DNA from: Chrysomallon squamiferum
Taxonomy: Eukaryota; Mollusca; Gastropoda; Neomphalida; Peltospiridae
Length of the DNA stretch: 64,000 bases
NCBI GenBank assembly: GCA_012295275.1
Contig: CM022673.1
Location: 22,001,413-22,065,412 of the forward strand
Direction of reading: 5' to 3'
A program made the translations under genes and the position numbers. Shown here piece after piece: positions 24,841-39,400 of the stretch; position 1 is the stretch's first letter, and each line of letters begins with the position of its first letter. The notes under the pieces are model-generated. The model saw only the letters and a program-made list of their open reading frames with translations, ran no database searches and was not told the DNA's origin.

Positions 24841-27800
24841 TAACTCATACATCCCTGAATATACACGCAGATAGATATAATACATAAAAAGAAAAAAAAT
24901 GCATGATATAGATATTGCAGCTATATTCAAATGTCATGTTACATGTTTTTTTCAAACTTGCTAATTTATTTTGTCTTTTATATGGAGTAGTGTTCAGGAT
25001 GCAGCCACTGAAAATGACAAGTACATATTTTTTATGTGAAAAATGTCTACAGATGTGTACTTAATGACTGATATATGAGGCAGAGTTAAAATTTCTGCCT
25101 CATTCACACAGTCTGTGGTGGGAATGTGAAAGACAATAACACTTTCAATATATATATATATTTTATTATTATTAATTTTTAAAAGTAATTTGTTGTAATA
25201 AAACAAGTAAAAGAATGTAGAAAATGTATAATGAAGATTATACAGTTACTTCAAAAACAATTGTGTTTTTTTTTTGTTTTTTTTTTATAACTAAATGTAG
25301 AATATAGGTATATTTAATGGCATAATTTTTAGATTTTTGGTTAGGGAAGATTGAAAAGAAATATTTTCATTTTCTTAAATAATATAGAGGAATTCATATG
25401 GAGAAATTTCACTGGTAAAACAAAGTACAAAAACAAAAAGAAACAGTACATATAGGTTAACATTTTTCCAGTGTTTTATGTATACTAACATAATTATGAG
25501 AAAACTGATGTGAAACTAATTATTACTTGATATTTATACATTTGCACTTAATGATTTTCTTGAGATATTTATGATATTGTTACTGAAAATTATTATTATC
25601 TTGAAAATAAAAGGTAAATCAAATGATTATTTTTTGTTTACCTCTAGATTCCTGTGCCTTTCCTAGTGAGTACGACAATTAATGATGAGCTGATATCAGC
25701 TTGGTGTAGTCCATTTGTTGTCTCCTTTCTCTGTCAGTGTTGTCAAATCACTGCATCCATACCTGTTGGTCACACTTGACTTTGTACCAAGATGTCTTGC
25801 ACTGGATATATATGTTCATGTATAACTGTTTTGTGTGGTGTGATTAATTTGATGTATAACAAGAAGTAATAAATTATCATGTCTTATTTTGCAATGAGAA
25901 AATGTGAAAACATTTTTTATTTTATTTTTTAAATTATCCCCTTTTTTTAATTTTATAAATTAATTATTTATTACATACTAATTTTAATAATGTGAAACAA
26001 AATGCTGTCTGAGGTATGTATTTATTTGTTTATTATTTACAAAAAGAAAAAAAAGAAGTAAAATGCAGTTATTTGACAATAAAGGAATATCAAAGGGAGA
26101 TAACTAATTTCTATGGTTTCTTCTATAAGCAGATTACAGCTTTGGAATTGTCTGAAAATAACAATATTACTTGGCGTGCTGAACTATACTACTTTATAAT
26201 AAGCTTAATGGAAAAGGCATACCAGTTTCAATTTTTTTTTTCTGTATAGTTGTTACATACATACAATTGCCTTATTTTCTTCTTATGCTTGGTTTTTAGT
26301 GTGTTAGATAATAGTTTTTAATTAGTTGAAAGTGTATATATATATATATGTGTGTATATATATACATATATATATAATTTTGGGGAGCAAACCAATATAA
26401 GGTTTTTAATTTTTAGATGTCAAATTTGTTTAGTGTACCTGCTTATGTCATGTAATGTTTTCACTTGGAACATCTTGCGTATAAATTATGATTACTCTTA
26501 TACCTAATATGTACTGATCTTAGTTAATTTTTCATAAACTTTGTGAAAAATTCAGTAAATATTTATTATATTTATCCACCCACATTTCTTGAAAATGGTA
26601 AAACAGTTAGTGAAAATTGTATAAGATGTTCCAAATGGTTATTATAAGTTGCTTTCACTTGGTTATGAGAATAGAAAGTACATGTTTAAAAACAGCCATG
26701 ATGCATTTTAAATTCAGAAATCTCTTTCTGCATTAAAATTTACCTGATAAATACATAGATATGTTACTAAATATTAATACTGTAGAACTAGATGATTTTA
26801 ATAATTAGTTTAAATAAGATGGTGTTTGTTACATACATACATACAGACAGACAGACAGACAGACAGACACAAGTGATTTGTCTACAGGTGAAGTATTCTG
26901 TTGTAACTGATCTTTTATTTGTTGTTGTTTCTTTTATGGCACGAATTCTGCTTACTATAGACATGATGAAATTATCTTTTTGTCTATTTACATGTACATC
27001 TCCAACAAGCATGCTTGTATTTACAAATAATAAATATGTATATATATATATAAATAAAAATTGAGGATGAAAAAATTTCATAAACAGTATTATTTTCAAA
27101 TAATATTAAAACAAATATTGCATGGACATTTTATTTACCCCAAATTCAGGAATCCAGTTCATGCATGAACAAATAGTATATACCAGAATTAAAGTAATAA
27201 ATTCAGAATAAATGCATTTTTGATAAGTGTTTGTGTCAATGATTATCAGTCTTAGTATTAATCTTACTGCTACTAACCTTTTTCTCTGACATAAACGTAA
27301 GTCTAAAATGAAGTCATCCATGTCGTAAATATTTTTATAGCTTTTATTTATTTTTATTATTTTTATTTTTTTATTTATAAATATTAATTCAGAATTATAT
27401 AAGAACAAAAACAAACAATAAAAAACATTATTTAAATAAAAACAAACAGAAATCAAATATTTGTTATGGATTTAATATTTACTGGATTTTCTTTCCATTT
27501 GAATAAAAATCAGATCTAATAATTTGAACAGAATGTTTGTGAATTTTTTTTTTTTTTCAGGAATTAAATCAATTTGTTGCAGATATGAAATTTTCAGATT
27601 TAGTTGTTTTTTTTTTGTTTTTTTTTTCATGTTATCTGTAAAATATAGTAATGGTAATGGTTAAACATATATATATAAAAAAATAGATAGTTGATTCAAA
27701 TAGCTAAAAAAGATAAATACTGTATAAACAGTGATTCATATACAAAGGTGTACAACAATTTGTGATAAATGTTTTTAACCATTTTAAAACAAACTTTATA

Positions 27801-30467
27801 TCACTGGCTGTTTCAAGAGAGTAATGTTCATACTTATCATGGTGTTACTTTGTGTTTTATTTTAAACAGAAGAAAAAGATTCTTGGAGATTCAACATCAA
27901 CCCAAGTTCTCAGGGATCTGGAGATTTCTCTACGAACTAATCACATAGAGTAAGTTAAAAATAAAGTTAATAATGTATAATTTTAAAAATTATACTTTTA
28001 TGATTTCGGAGTTTAGCTTTCTTTTCTTCTGTCATTGTTTTAATAAACTGTAAATTACACAAGGTAAGATTAAATACACAAAGAAGTATTTGGTTTTATA
28101 TTATTTTTTTATTTCTTTATTTAGATGGGTTCGAGAGTTCCTTAGTGAAGAAAATCAAGGACTGGACATTCTTGTTGACTATCTGTCTTTCACACAAGTC
28201 GTCATGAGGTGACAAATTCTTCACCTTCTTTATATACAAGTTATATAGAAGTGCAGAGTTAATAAAATAGTAGAAGTTTTGAAAAGTTGTTAATGTTGTG
28301 TTTGGACATACTAAATGATACAGATTCATGGAGAATTGTACAGAAAAGTTGGTTTGTAGTTTTAAATAGTAGAGATGAAAATGTTATAAACATTTACTTG
28401 TTACTTACAATTTATTTGAGAACTATATTTTAATGGTTAATGTTACAAAAACTGATACCTGTAGATAAGTACTTATTCCAGTGTATTTTTAGGTATAATT
28501 TATTAAAGTTAATGTTACTGGTTATTAGAAACTTTTTTTAGGATAATGATTTTAATTTTAATTTTCAAAGACGAGAACAACTTTTATCACAAGAGAAGAC
28601 TGCAAGTCTAGACTCTGGTTTAAGTCGCAGTCCAAACCGAAGACTGAAAAGGTCAAACACACTGGGATCACCACCTCGCTCCATCAAGTATTCCAGCAAG
28701 CTGAACATGGGTGAAGCAAGGGATGATGTCCATGTTTGCATAATGTGCCTACGAGCCATCATGAACCACCAGGTACACTAATTAAAAAATGTATTATTAC
28801 TATTATTAATAGTATTGTCTGTGAAATCAATATTTGAAAACATCTATTTACATAATCCTTCATGAGTAAGTTTGTTCAATTTTCTGTTTTCACACAATTA
28901 CTGACGTATCATTTTACATGATTTCCTGTTTTTTGGATGAAGTTTTAATTGGTTCACATCCTAGTAAAAGAAAAAGATAGGATATTAATTAATGAGATAA
29001 CTGTAAGTCTTGTATTATTTTTTTATGCTTTTGTTTTGCAGTATGGTTTTAATCTTGTGATAGGCCACAGGCAGGCAATCAACTGTATAGCAATGAGTTT
29101 GAATCACAGGAATTTAAGGTAATGTTTATGGAGAATATATTACAATGAAAAATACTGTGTTGCAGGAATTTTATATGTCATTTACCATAGACTAATATTA
29201 ATAACATTAAAACTTCATTCATGTTGTAATGTAAAACTGTGGATGATATATTCATGTTTCTTGATGATTATTTGGATACTTAGTTGCATTATAGTTGCTG
29301 TTTTTTATTCATTTATTTGTAAGTTGTTTAATAAAAATTATTTTAATTTCAGGACCAAAGCGTTAGTGTTAGAATTGTTAGCTGCTGTTTGTCTGGTCAG
29401 CGGTGGTCATGAAATAATCCTGTCTGCTTTTGATAATTTCAAAGAGGTATTCACTTAGTTTTTCTGTGCAGATTAATGCAAACACCTTTTTTGTGGGGGG
29501 GAGAGTGAATTTTCTGTTTTCAGTAAAAATAAAAAAATTTATGTACTAAAAGTTTAGTGCTAGATAACTTGAATTCTAAAATTTAGAAATGAAATGTTTT
29601 GGTTTTAATTGATTTTTCTTCCAGGTTATTAAAAATGTACTTATAATTTTCAAACTTAATTAAAAAAACTGTAAAGTAAACTATGAATTACAGTAATTAG
29701 ATTAGTGAATTTTCTTACATGTTTATTTTTAGATGTGTGGAGAGGGCCCAAGGTTTGAAACTTTAATGGATTATTTCAAAAACTATGAGGAATTCCACAT
29801 AGACTTTATGGTAAGTATGTTACAGTTATCTTTCAGAATGAATTATTTAAAATACAATTAATTTCATTACAATTTTATTATGATTTAAAATTTAAAATTT
29901 GAATTTTGGATTATTTTATTTTTAAAACATTTTATATTTGATATGTTATTGTTAAAAATTAGTAAAATCTTTTAGTGTAAATTAATATAATGTTATTTTT
30001 TCTTTGGCAGGTTGCTTGTATGCAGTTTATCAACATTATTGTACATTCTGTGGAAAACATGAATTTCCGTGTCCATCTTCAGCATGAGTTCACTGAGATT
30101 GGTTTAGATGATTACTTAGAGGTAACAGATCATTCTTTACTTTATAAAAAAACAATCATAACAAGATGTATTGATCTAACTTAACAGCCTGATAGAAATA
30201 TAATATTTTCATTATCTTGTTAAAACCTACGGTTACAGAAAACTTCTTCTTAAGCAGTAAAAATACACAAGATTTAAAAAAAAAAAAATTAAATCTATAA
30301 CATAAAAATGATTACAGAAACTGCGTCACACTGAAAGTGATCGGCTAGCAGTACAAGTTCATGCCTACCTCGACAACATGATCGACGTTGCTCAGTTACT
30401 GGAGGATTCAGAAACTAAAACAGAAGCTCTGGAGAAAGTAGCAGAGTTAGAGGATGAAGTGTCACAT
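14756..30467 (+). CDS. FMNL: FMNL exons 1-11: myristoylated N-terminus, GTPase-binding and FH3 armadillo region
   Basis: Exon 1 encodes MGNSES and an unusual Met-Pro alternation ([10 protein letters not shown]) before the family core [10 protein letters not shown]. Exons 2-5 carry the conserved GBD segments [32 protein letters not shown] and [12 protein letters not shown]. Exon 6 (28571-28772) holds a Ser/Arg-rich insert and then [10 protein letters not shown]. Exons 7-10 contain [20 protein letters not shown] and [20 protein letters not shown], among the best conserved FMNL stretches. By family knowledge this half binds Cdc42/Rac-type GTPases and folds back on the DAD to autoinhibit the molecule. 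Confidence 0.92.
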
Positions 30468-33400
30468 GTAAGTAACTAGTTTAAAAATAAATATTGGAGA
30501 TAAGTATGTTTAAATTTGAAAGTTTTGCTTGAAATAATTCACAAATAGTTCATGATTTCAGGCTGCTAGTTCACATAATTAACTTGCTTAAAAAATAAAA
30601 AATATACAGTTTTATAACTAAATTAATAAGAAAATAAAAACACACAATTAAAGCAAAAAAAACCAAGAAAAATGTGACAATAAAAACAAACTAGCTATTT
30701 GTTTGGAGCTCAGTTGTAACTTTCATGCAAACATATTTGATATATACTTGTTGAATTAGTTTGCTAATATGTTAAAAGATAGAAATGTTTTATAAACACA
30801 TTAAATATCATCACATATACCAAATATTTAATGTTTTTTAATTTTCAGTTTTTATAAAATTTTACAACTCAGAATGATTTATTTTTGCTCCCCTTGCAGG
30901 TCAATGACAAGCTCATGGAAGTAGAAGAAGAAGCTCTGAGAAAAACAGGTAAAATACACACTTTCCAGAGAATACGGTTAAAACAACTCAGGAATAATAA
31001 TTATAAAATGTGCCACTGAAACTTGAGAACACCTCAGCAACAAAAAAATTATAAAAAAATTAAAAACTAAATAATTAAGTAGAAATAAAAGTGAAGTGAA
31101 TAGCCAACTATTTAATAGAAAGGTTTCATGATGGCAAAAACAAAAAATTGTAATTCATATTGAAAGTGGATATTATTGAAAACCTATAATTATAATCATT
31201 TTAATAGGTGTTCTTGATATAAAATTGTTTTAATTCATAATGTTTTTAATGACATCTTTTTTCAAAATTGGTAAATACTCTTTTCAGTCTTCACAAAGTG
31301 CAATTTCTTTTTCAGTTGAATTAGAAAAGCAGTTGTCTGATGCTTTGACAGAACTAGAAACAATGAAGGTACAGTTTTAGTACAGATATTTAAAATAATA
31401 ATAGTAATAATACAAGTCTTTATTGGAATTTTGTATAAATTATTATTACATTTGATAACAGTAATAATTTTGTTGAAATAAATAATGAAACTGAGATCAA
31501 GAATATCCTCTAATTTAATTTTTGTGTTTTTCCCAAATTATAATGATCAGTATATATTGCTTGATATAAACAAATTTCCAGTATTATTAAAGCATTTCTC
31601 ATCTATTTTCTTTGTAGAAATTGTTGATGCTAAAATACCATTCTTTAACACCCAGGAACTGGGCTTTCATTAAACATTCATTAATTGCTTGTTGATACTG
31701 ATTCTTTGTAAATTTTGTAAATTCAGGAGTTGATGAAAGAACAGGAGTATGAAATGAACACACTGCGACTGACAGTGAACGAGAAAGATGAGGAATCTAG
31801 AAAACGTCAGAGTATGCTTGATGCCAAACTACAGGAGTTAGAACATTTGAGAGATCATGTTTCACGTAAGACTTCAATAATATACTGTTTGGTGAAGGCT
31901 TTATTGGAAAATAATATTTATTTACTCACTGCGTTCATTCTGAGAGTGCTAGAAATTTAGTTAATGGTGGGATTTTTTATCACCTTTTTTAAAACAATTT
32001 CATATTAAGCTTCTATTGTTCATACTTTAAGAGGGAAACAACTAGAAGAAAAACCATAACAAAAGAAAACTAAAATAAAATAATCACTGTTTTATAAATT
32101 TTATGTGAAAGCTCATAATATGAATATATTTTTGCCTTCAGCATGTATAAGATAATGAAATTTTAATACCTGAAATACAATTTTTAGCATATTCTGGTAC
32201 TAAACATACAGACATTCAAACCATATTAAAATATTAACCAAAATAAATGAAACACTAAAATATTACAATTTGGATAAAAACATTTTAAACTGGTTTTCAT
32301 AAATTGTTGTATTATGTGCTAATTAATAGTTCAACTGTTGTTCAAATTAAATGACTAGTTTGAAATAGCTCAATGTTTGTATTAAACCTTTTGTAAGGAA
32401 TGGTGCCACGCACTTATTTAAACGACGGTAAGATAGAATCAGGTGAGTCGTGCCTTTCGTTTTAGTTGAATCAAAAAGTTTATTTTTATGTTTTGAAAAT
32501 TGTTTTGTTTTCAAAGTTGATGATTCAATGTAGTTTGTACTGGCATGTTTATCAGTACCAACTTTGTCTTCTTTGATACTCGTCTACCTTCACAAACACC
32601 AGCTTTTGTTTTCCCAAAATTATCTTCTGTTTTTTTTTTTATTCCTTTCCTTCCCATGACTAAAATAAAGCAATGAATCATAATATTTGCAAAAATGTTA
32701 TTAGTTGTTATATATTATATTGGATATTTTTTACAGAAACATTCAGTTACTGCATTTTTCATTTGGAATTTCTATATATTTAAAATTATTTTGATAATTT
32801 CGTTTTTCAGTAATATTTTTGTAGAAAGTAAATTAAAAAAAAACCAAAAGAAATTCTGAAAAATTGAAATTGGAAATATATCATTTCAGTTGGTTTGTTT
32901 TGTAAAAAGTTAGATTCTATAAATGAGAAAACAGATTAGAAAGTAATATTTTGTTAGTAGACTGAACATAAACTTTAACTAAATGTTTACTAACATTTTC
33001 TCAAAAACCCAAAGCTTTTGGAATACATCATATTTACATAATAAATATTTTAATGTCGATGTTAGAATATTTTCATTTTTTAATTAATTATTTTTATAAT
33101 TTATATGTTAATGGAATTTAAAAATTAAAAAAACTATTATGAATTTAATACTGCTTCTTTGCTTAATTTCACATAATTTGAGCACAGTCTGTGTTATTCT
33201 GCATCACTAATATTAATATTAGAGAGGTCCTGAAAAATATAGAATTCTCTAAGTAATATGAATCTTATAATGCTGCATTATGTAAATTGATCTCTTTCCT
33301 AGGTATATATACAAACTTCAAACAGGTTATGTTCAGTATTATTCAAATTCTTATCTTTTTCTTTTCCTGTAATATAAAATAGGAATAAAAGAAAAATAGA

Positions 33401-36400
33401 ATAAATCAACATTTATGCAACTTTACCATTTCCATTAAACTGAATTTCTAGCTTCTTTTTATCATTTCTATTATTTATTTATTTATTTATTACTTATTTT
33501 ATTCCAGTTTTTACAATGAAATTTAAATAGGATGAAATGTGTTATTCAAATTTTTCTGTTAATCATAAATTAACTAATGAAAGTGTAGTGAAAAAAATTA
33601 ACTGTTGACCAGTTTTCTATATGTATTAAAAGTAATTTTTGAATGTTATTCATTTTATTTTTATTTTTTTGCATGAATGACTTCTCTTTTTTGTTTTTCT
33701 TTCTGTTTTCTTTTTTTATTCAGTAATTTCAGTTTCTTTCTTTGTTTTATATTTGTTATTAATTTGTCTTGTCTTTCTTCTCATTCTTCTTTTTTTTTTA
33801 AATTTATTTAACAAAAATAAATAAAAAATAATAGTAATAAAATCAGTATCAATACTTGAAATGTTTTTGAACCTGCTACAACCTGAAAGTGATCACTGTT
33901 TACTTAATTTATATCCCTCTTTTTAATTTAAGTGTTTGTCAAGTAGATTAGTATGTCAAGTTTATTACTTTATTCAATATATTCTCTTATCTAGCTACTG
34001 CATGCCTAATCCCAGTTACTGAACTGTAAATATTCATAACTTTTCTTTCTGTGGTAGCAGTAAGATCTAGGAAACCAACCAATTTTAATCCAAACTATAA
34101 TACAATGGATGTCCAGTGAAAATCTGAATAGTTCATATATGCGGAATTTTTTTTTTACAAAATCAATGTTAAAATTAATTTATATGTCTCATTAAAAATT
34201 AATGAGTTTAAGAAATCTTAATAATAGTAATATTAATAATGATAAATTGCTGACATAATTAAGCTCTACAGACTTTGATTCACTGGGATATTTTACAGAC
34301 AATCAAAAATATATGATAAAATGTAAGAGCAGCAGAACAGTAGTTTTTAATCCTGTTGTTTAAAAGTAATTTATTAATGTACAACTAAGCAAATACTTAA
34401 TTAATTTGTCTTTAATAAAGATAATAATAATGAAAATATTGATTAAAATGGATTAGTAGATAGGTTATTAAAATTGTTTCAAGATCGAAAATGTAGAATA
34501 TTTGTAGAAACTGCTGACAGTCAAATTGAGTCTGATTTGGTAACCTCTGTAATATCAAAAAGTGCTTACTCCCATTTGTTCAAATTCCCAGTTGGTTGAA
34601 ATGCTAAAACAACAATAAATATGGTTCAGTCACGTTATTAACATGCGTGTTGTTACCTCAGTCATTATAACAAACTGTTCCAGATTATTTAGAAACCGAT
34701 CAATATTGTATGGATGGTATGCATATCACTTATTGCACAGAGTATGCAAATATGACAAATATCAAAATAATACATGTATAGAATGTACTGAATGTCTGTA
34801 AATAATTAAAAAGAGAAGGTGTCTATCTAAAATGTTTATTTCATAAAAAGCAATCATTGCAGCTTCATGAGGTTCCCAATGGAGATCAAATACAGCAGGA
34901 GTATCTTGGTTCTGTCAGTGAGTTGCTGCTTAAGGCAACTGACTGTATTCTTGACACCCTCTGAGACTCTCGTCTTGGTGTTGGTGCAGCTCCAGCATTC
35001 AACTGCACCAACTTTGCTCTTTCACATTTTTCTGTTCCCTTGTTCAAGTCCTCAAATCGGTACATGTTTGGATGTCAACAGTTGTTTGTTCGTGGGCATC
35101 ATTGTTAAAGTGATTCCATCTGCAAAGAAGAAATCTTGTGTCATTATCCACCCATGTTGTCACCACATATTCAACAGCTCTGGTACTGCAGAAGTGGTTT
35201 TCTCTCTGCATTCAGTCATGTGTTCTGGTCTTTGTTCATTGTAAATAGAAAGTAGGCATCATGGTTCATCACTGTCGGTACATGGAACTCTTGAGACTAA
35301 GAAAAGTGGGGATTTCGGGGATGTCTTGGTTAGTTGAAGATCTGTTGCATAGGTGTTGTTTTGAATCATGCTCTCTTTCTCATACTAACAAACTTCATTA
35401 TTTGGAGGATGGTGTGACCAAAGCTGTTTGTAATAAACCAGCAGCTATAATATGTGATCATTACATACAGAGGTAATCAGGTATTTCGAATTGAGAATTC
35501 GACCAAATGGGAATCAACCAAATGAGATGACACAACCAAAAAGTCATTAACAGATAATTATAAAAAGAAAAATTTTGAAGTGGGTGTTTTCCATTTTTAA
35601 TTTTTAAAAATTGTTTTAGTAACTTACTGCTTAAACCAGATTTGACTATATGTAAATTAAAACCTTTTCTAAATTTTACAGTGACACTGAAAACCAATGT
35701 TTATGTTGTGAATATAATGCTCTGTGTTAGTAACATGTTTTTGATAAATGGAACCAAATACATTTGTTATTGGAATACTTACATATTTAACTTCGTTTTC
35801 AGTTTATTCTTGCTTAAGTATGATAAATCTTCTGTTGATGTGTTTCACTAGTATTCTGAAGTTACCATTATCTGCTGTATTGTTTAGTAATGCTATATTT
35901 AATAGTTTTGTTATTATTTTGTGGGACGGTAGATGGCAGGCTTATGGTGACATTGCCTTATATGCTTTATAACGTAAATTTTCAGTTAGTAGTGCCTTGT
36001 AATTTTATTAGCTACCTCATAAAAAATGGCTGGATTATTTTGTGTTTTGTTATAGGCTTGACTGAGTATTATTTTTAACTGTCTAGAAAATAAACACTAA
36101 TAACTGGAGTTATCATTAACATACCTATATCATTTAATCCTTGAGTCTTGTTGTTTTTTCTTGTATAATAAAAATAAAAATAAAAATTAAGAATCTAAAA
36201 CAATCAAACATATTTATTATCATTTACTTCATTGGTAAAAACGTATTACAAAATTGGCATTATAAATGATTAAATAGGACTCCATACCTTTTTAATTATA
36301 TAAGTAGCTTTATTGAATATTTGCTTTCATGAGCAAAGCTATTTAATATCTGTATGTCTGTTGTTTTCACATATTTTTTAAAATATTAGTAATCTTGTTG

Positions 36401-39400
36401 TCCTGCTCTTCAATTATATCTGTCTTGATTCCTCAGTTCATGTTTTTGTTGAAGTTACTTAATGATACTTGTAAATTATGTCACTTGAGACAATTAGATA
36501 TCTATGGGCTTTCTAAATAGATGTGGTGTGTGCAGCCATCTTACCCACTTGTCACACATTCAAACAATAATTAAAAATTCTAAGAAAATTGATGTCAGTG
36601 CATTGAAAGACTGGAGCTGTTTTATGCTGGTTGGCTTTGATGTTATATGGTGTATTATTGTTTTCAGTGTTTTCCCTTTGACAAACAGACTAATAGGTTA
36701 CAATATTGAATTTTGTAAACACTTTTTTTTTCTTTCTTACACTAAAATAATTATAATTTTAATTACAATTAAAAATAAAAAAATAAATCACCACATTTTT
36801 GCCATTGCAATGTATTTTTTGTTTTGTTTGTTCTCACACTATACATTTTTTGACATTGTTTTATTTTATATCTGCAGATGTACCAGGAGTTCCAGGAATG
36901 CCTCCTTCAGCAATAACATTACCGAAAGCAGCTTCTCCTCCTCCACCACCACCACCACCTCCCCCCCCCCCACCACCACCACCTTGTGCTGCACCCCCTC
37001 CACCACCACCACCACCAGGAGCTGGTGTACCGAATGTTGCAGGTAAATGAAATTATTATTTAGTAAATTTGTTCAAGACATTTGTCATTAACACAGTTTT
37101 AGATTTGTCTGGTTCAATTTTTCAAATCCAGAGTTTGAAAAAGTAAAGAAATCAAGATGCTTCTGATCATTTTGGTAATAAATCTTGATGTAATTGTTTA
37201 TCTTATATGCATGTTGAAAAATAGAATTTTAGAAAGATTTGCTTCAGCAGTATTTGTAAATTGATGCATACTTTATTCAGCTATAGTTTATTGTACTGTA
37301 AAAAATTTGAAAATATTAAAATGTTTTAAAAAGGCAAGTGAATAAACTACTTGTGTTCAACATGACTGGTATGTGAATTATAAAATTTTGTTATTTTTCA
37401 GCTATGACCATAAAACGTAAAATTCAAACCAAATATCGTCTGCCAATTCTGAACTGGACACCACTGAAACCTCAGCAGGTTAAAGGAACAATATTTTCAG
37501 ATCTTGATGATGAGAAGCTATATGAGGTATGTTTTTATTACATTCTGGAATAGTACCTAATAGCTGTTTATCTCTAAAAATTATAATTTTTCCTGATATT
37601 TTACAGCTGGTGCATTTTGTAAAGATTGACATTTTTCAGTGCTGTTTGACTGCATTTTGTAATAAATTTCATAAATTTTCAGATATTGTTTATATTTGCA
37701 GGTGATTGATTTTGGAGATTTCGAGGAAACATTTCGACTTGGTCCTATAGGACATTCAAGGAGTTCAGAGGCAGGAACTCCTAAACTGTTACAGAAGAAC
37801 AAGAAACCAACCAGCCTGTCCTTGTTGGAACCTAACAGATTGCGAAATGTTGGTTAGTATGTTTGATATTTTATTATTTTAACAGCAGCCAGACCTATGC
37901 GTAATATAAGACTTCTTGATAGAAAAATAACTGTACTTAGTTTTTACTTTTAATAGTTTAATTTACTATAAACACATGAATAGAAAATCTTTAAAATGAA
38001 CTTAGAGGAATTTTTAAAGACAAGTTATTTTGTATTCATTATTTGACATTGACACCTGAAAGAATATTGTAACAGTGTATGTATGTGCTAAAATCTGAAA
38101 AATTTAACTAAGCCTTTTATCACTCACTGCATTGTGTTGAGAATGTGTAGGAAAAATATATAGTAATAATTTCTTGAAAACCATAATAAAATTGCCATTC
38201 TTCATAATTTCTTTTTTCTTTTTCTTTTTTGTTTGGTTTTGTTACTATTTTAGGATAGATATTTAAATATTTCAAAATTGTAAGTATTTTTTGTTTCTGT
38301 TTTAAGCAATAACAAGACGTAAAATGGACATGACCAATGAAGAGATTGTGAAAGCCATCCATAATGTAGACTTGAAGAAGCTGTCACTGGACATGGTGGA
38401 CATCCTCTTGACCATTCTACCAAATGACCAGGAGGTAAAACATATATTAGTATCAGTAACATTTTATATATAGTCTGTTTTTATATGTATGTTATTTTCA
38501 CCTCATTATAATTTTTAATTTTATTTCAATATATTATGTTTTGAAGAAACAAAATACCATATACTGTTCTTATAAAAATTAGGTATTCATTATGTTATGA
38601 CTGTTTTATCTTTGATGTTTTTTAGAGCCATAATAAAAACATCAGTAATAATTAAAAATAAATTGGTAATATACTTTACTGCAAATGATAAACTGGTCAT
38701 ATTTTATTATAAAAGAGAAAAATATAAATAGCCTGCTTGAAATACGTATTTTGCAGCACAAACTGTATAGAGATTATGAAAGAGACAAGAAGCCCATAGA
38801 TGACCTGTCAGAGGAAGACAAGTTTGTCATGCAGGTAAAGACATTAGTAAATACAACAAATATATTAAAAGCAATTATTAATAATCAGCAGTAAACTAAA
38901 AAAAAAAAAAAAAAAAAAAATGATATTCAAAAAACTAAAATGCAAATTAAAAAGAAAGCATTTAAATGACTTCTGCAGTAAGGCTATTTTATAAAAAAAA
39001 ATTTGGTTAAAAGCATGGTGGTAACAATTGTATTCAGAAAAATAAATGAGAATATGTGTGTGTATCAGTGTTTCTGAGTATTGTAGTTCTTTTATCTGTA
39101 AAGAATTTGATCTTTTTATTGAAAGTTTTACAAAGTCAGATGTAATACATTTCAGATGTGCAAGGTTGAGAGGCTGACACAGAAACTGACAATTATGAGT
39201 TTCATAGGAAACTTTTACGACAACATTCATCACCTGCAACCAGTAAGACCTGTCTATTCTTTAAATATTAATTAAATATATTAATTACATATTAAAATTA
39301 GATAATTGAAAAACTTATTAATTGTAATATTGTTTGTCATCTCTTTGCAACTAGATAAATGGTATTTACTGTTACAAGTAAATTTTTCTTGTTTAATTAC

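Larger units (their letters stand above)
19195..27869 (+). other. FMNL intron 3 (8.7 kb)
   Basis: The largest intron in the window. It is AT-rich with (TTA)n at about 22468-22494, (TA)n at about 24804-24838, a TA/TG tract near 26333-26378 and an (ACAT)/(ACAG) tract at about 26831-26869. A candidate 18-nt microexon lies at 25648-25665. None of the open frames inside (for example 20453-20674, 26016-26249 and 26792-27099) has coding character. Confidence 0.7.

Noticed and set aside
34863-34913. Possible FMNL exon after TTGCAG at the start of the GC-richer block
   Set aside because: Joining exon 14 to it gives a stop (TGA) at the third codon.
35026-35060. B-box-like GTTCAAGTCC suggesting a tRNA-derived SINE
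   Set aside because: No A box at the proper distance and no tRNA-like fold or A-rich tail was found.
36504-37046. A 180-codon frame running into the proline-coding exon in another register
   Set aside because: It reads intron sequence and the CCA/CCT run out of frame as Ser/Thr; the true FH1 frame is fixed by both splice junctions.
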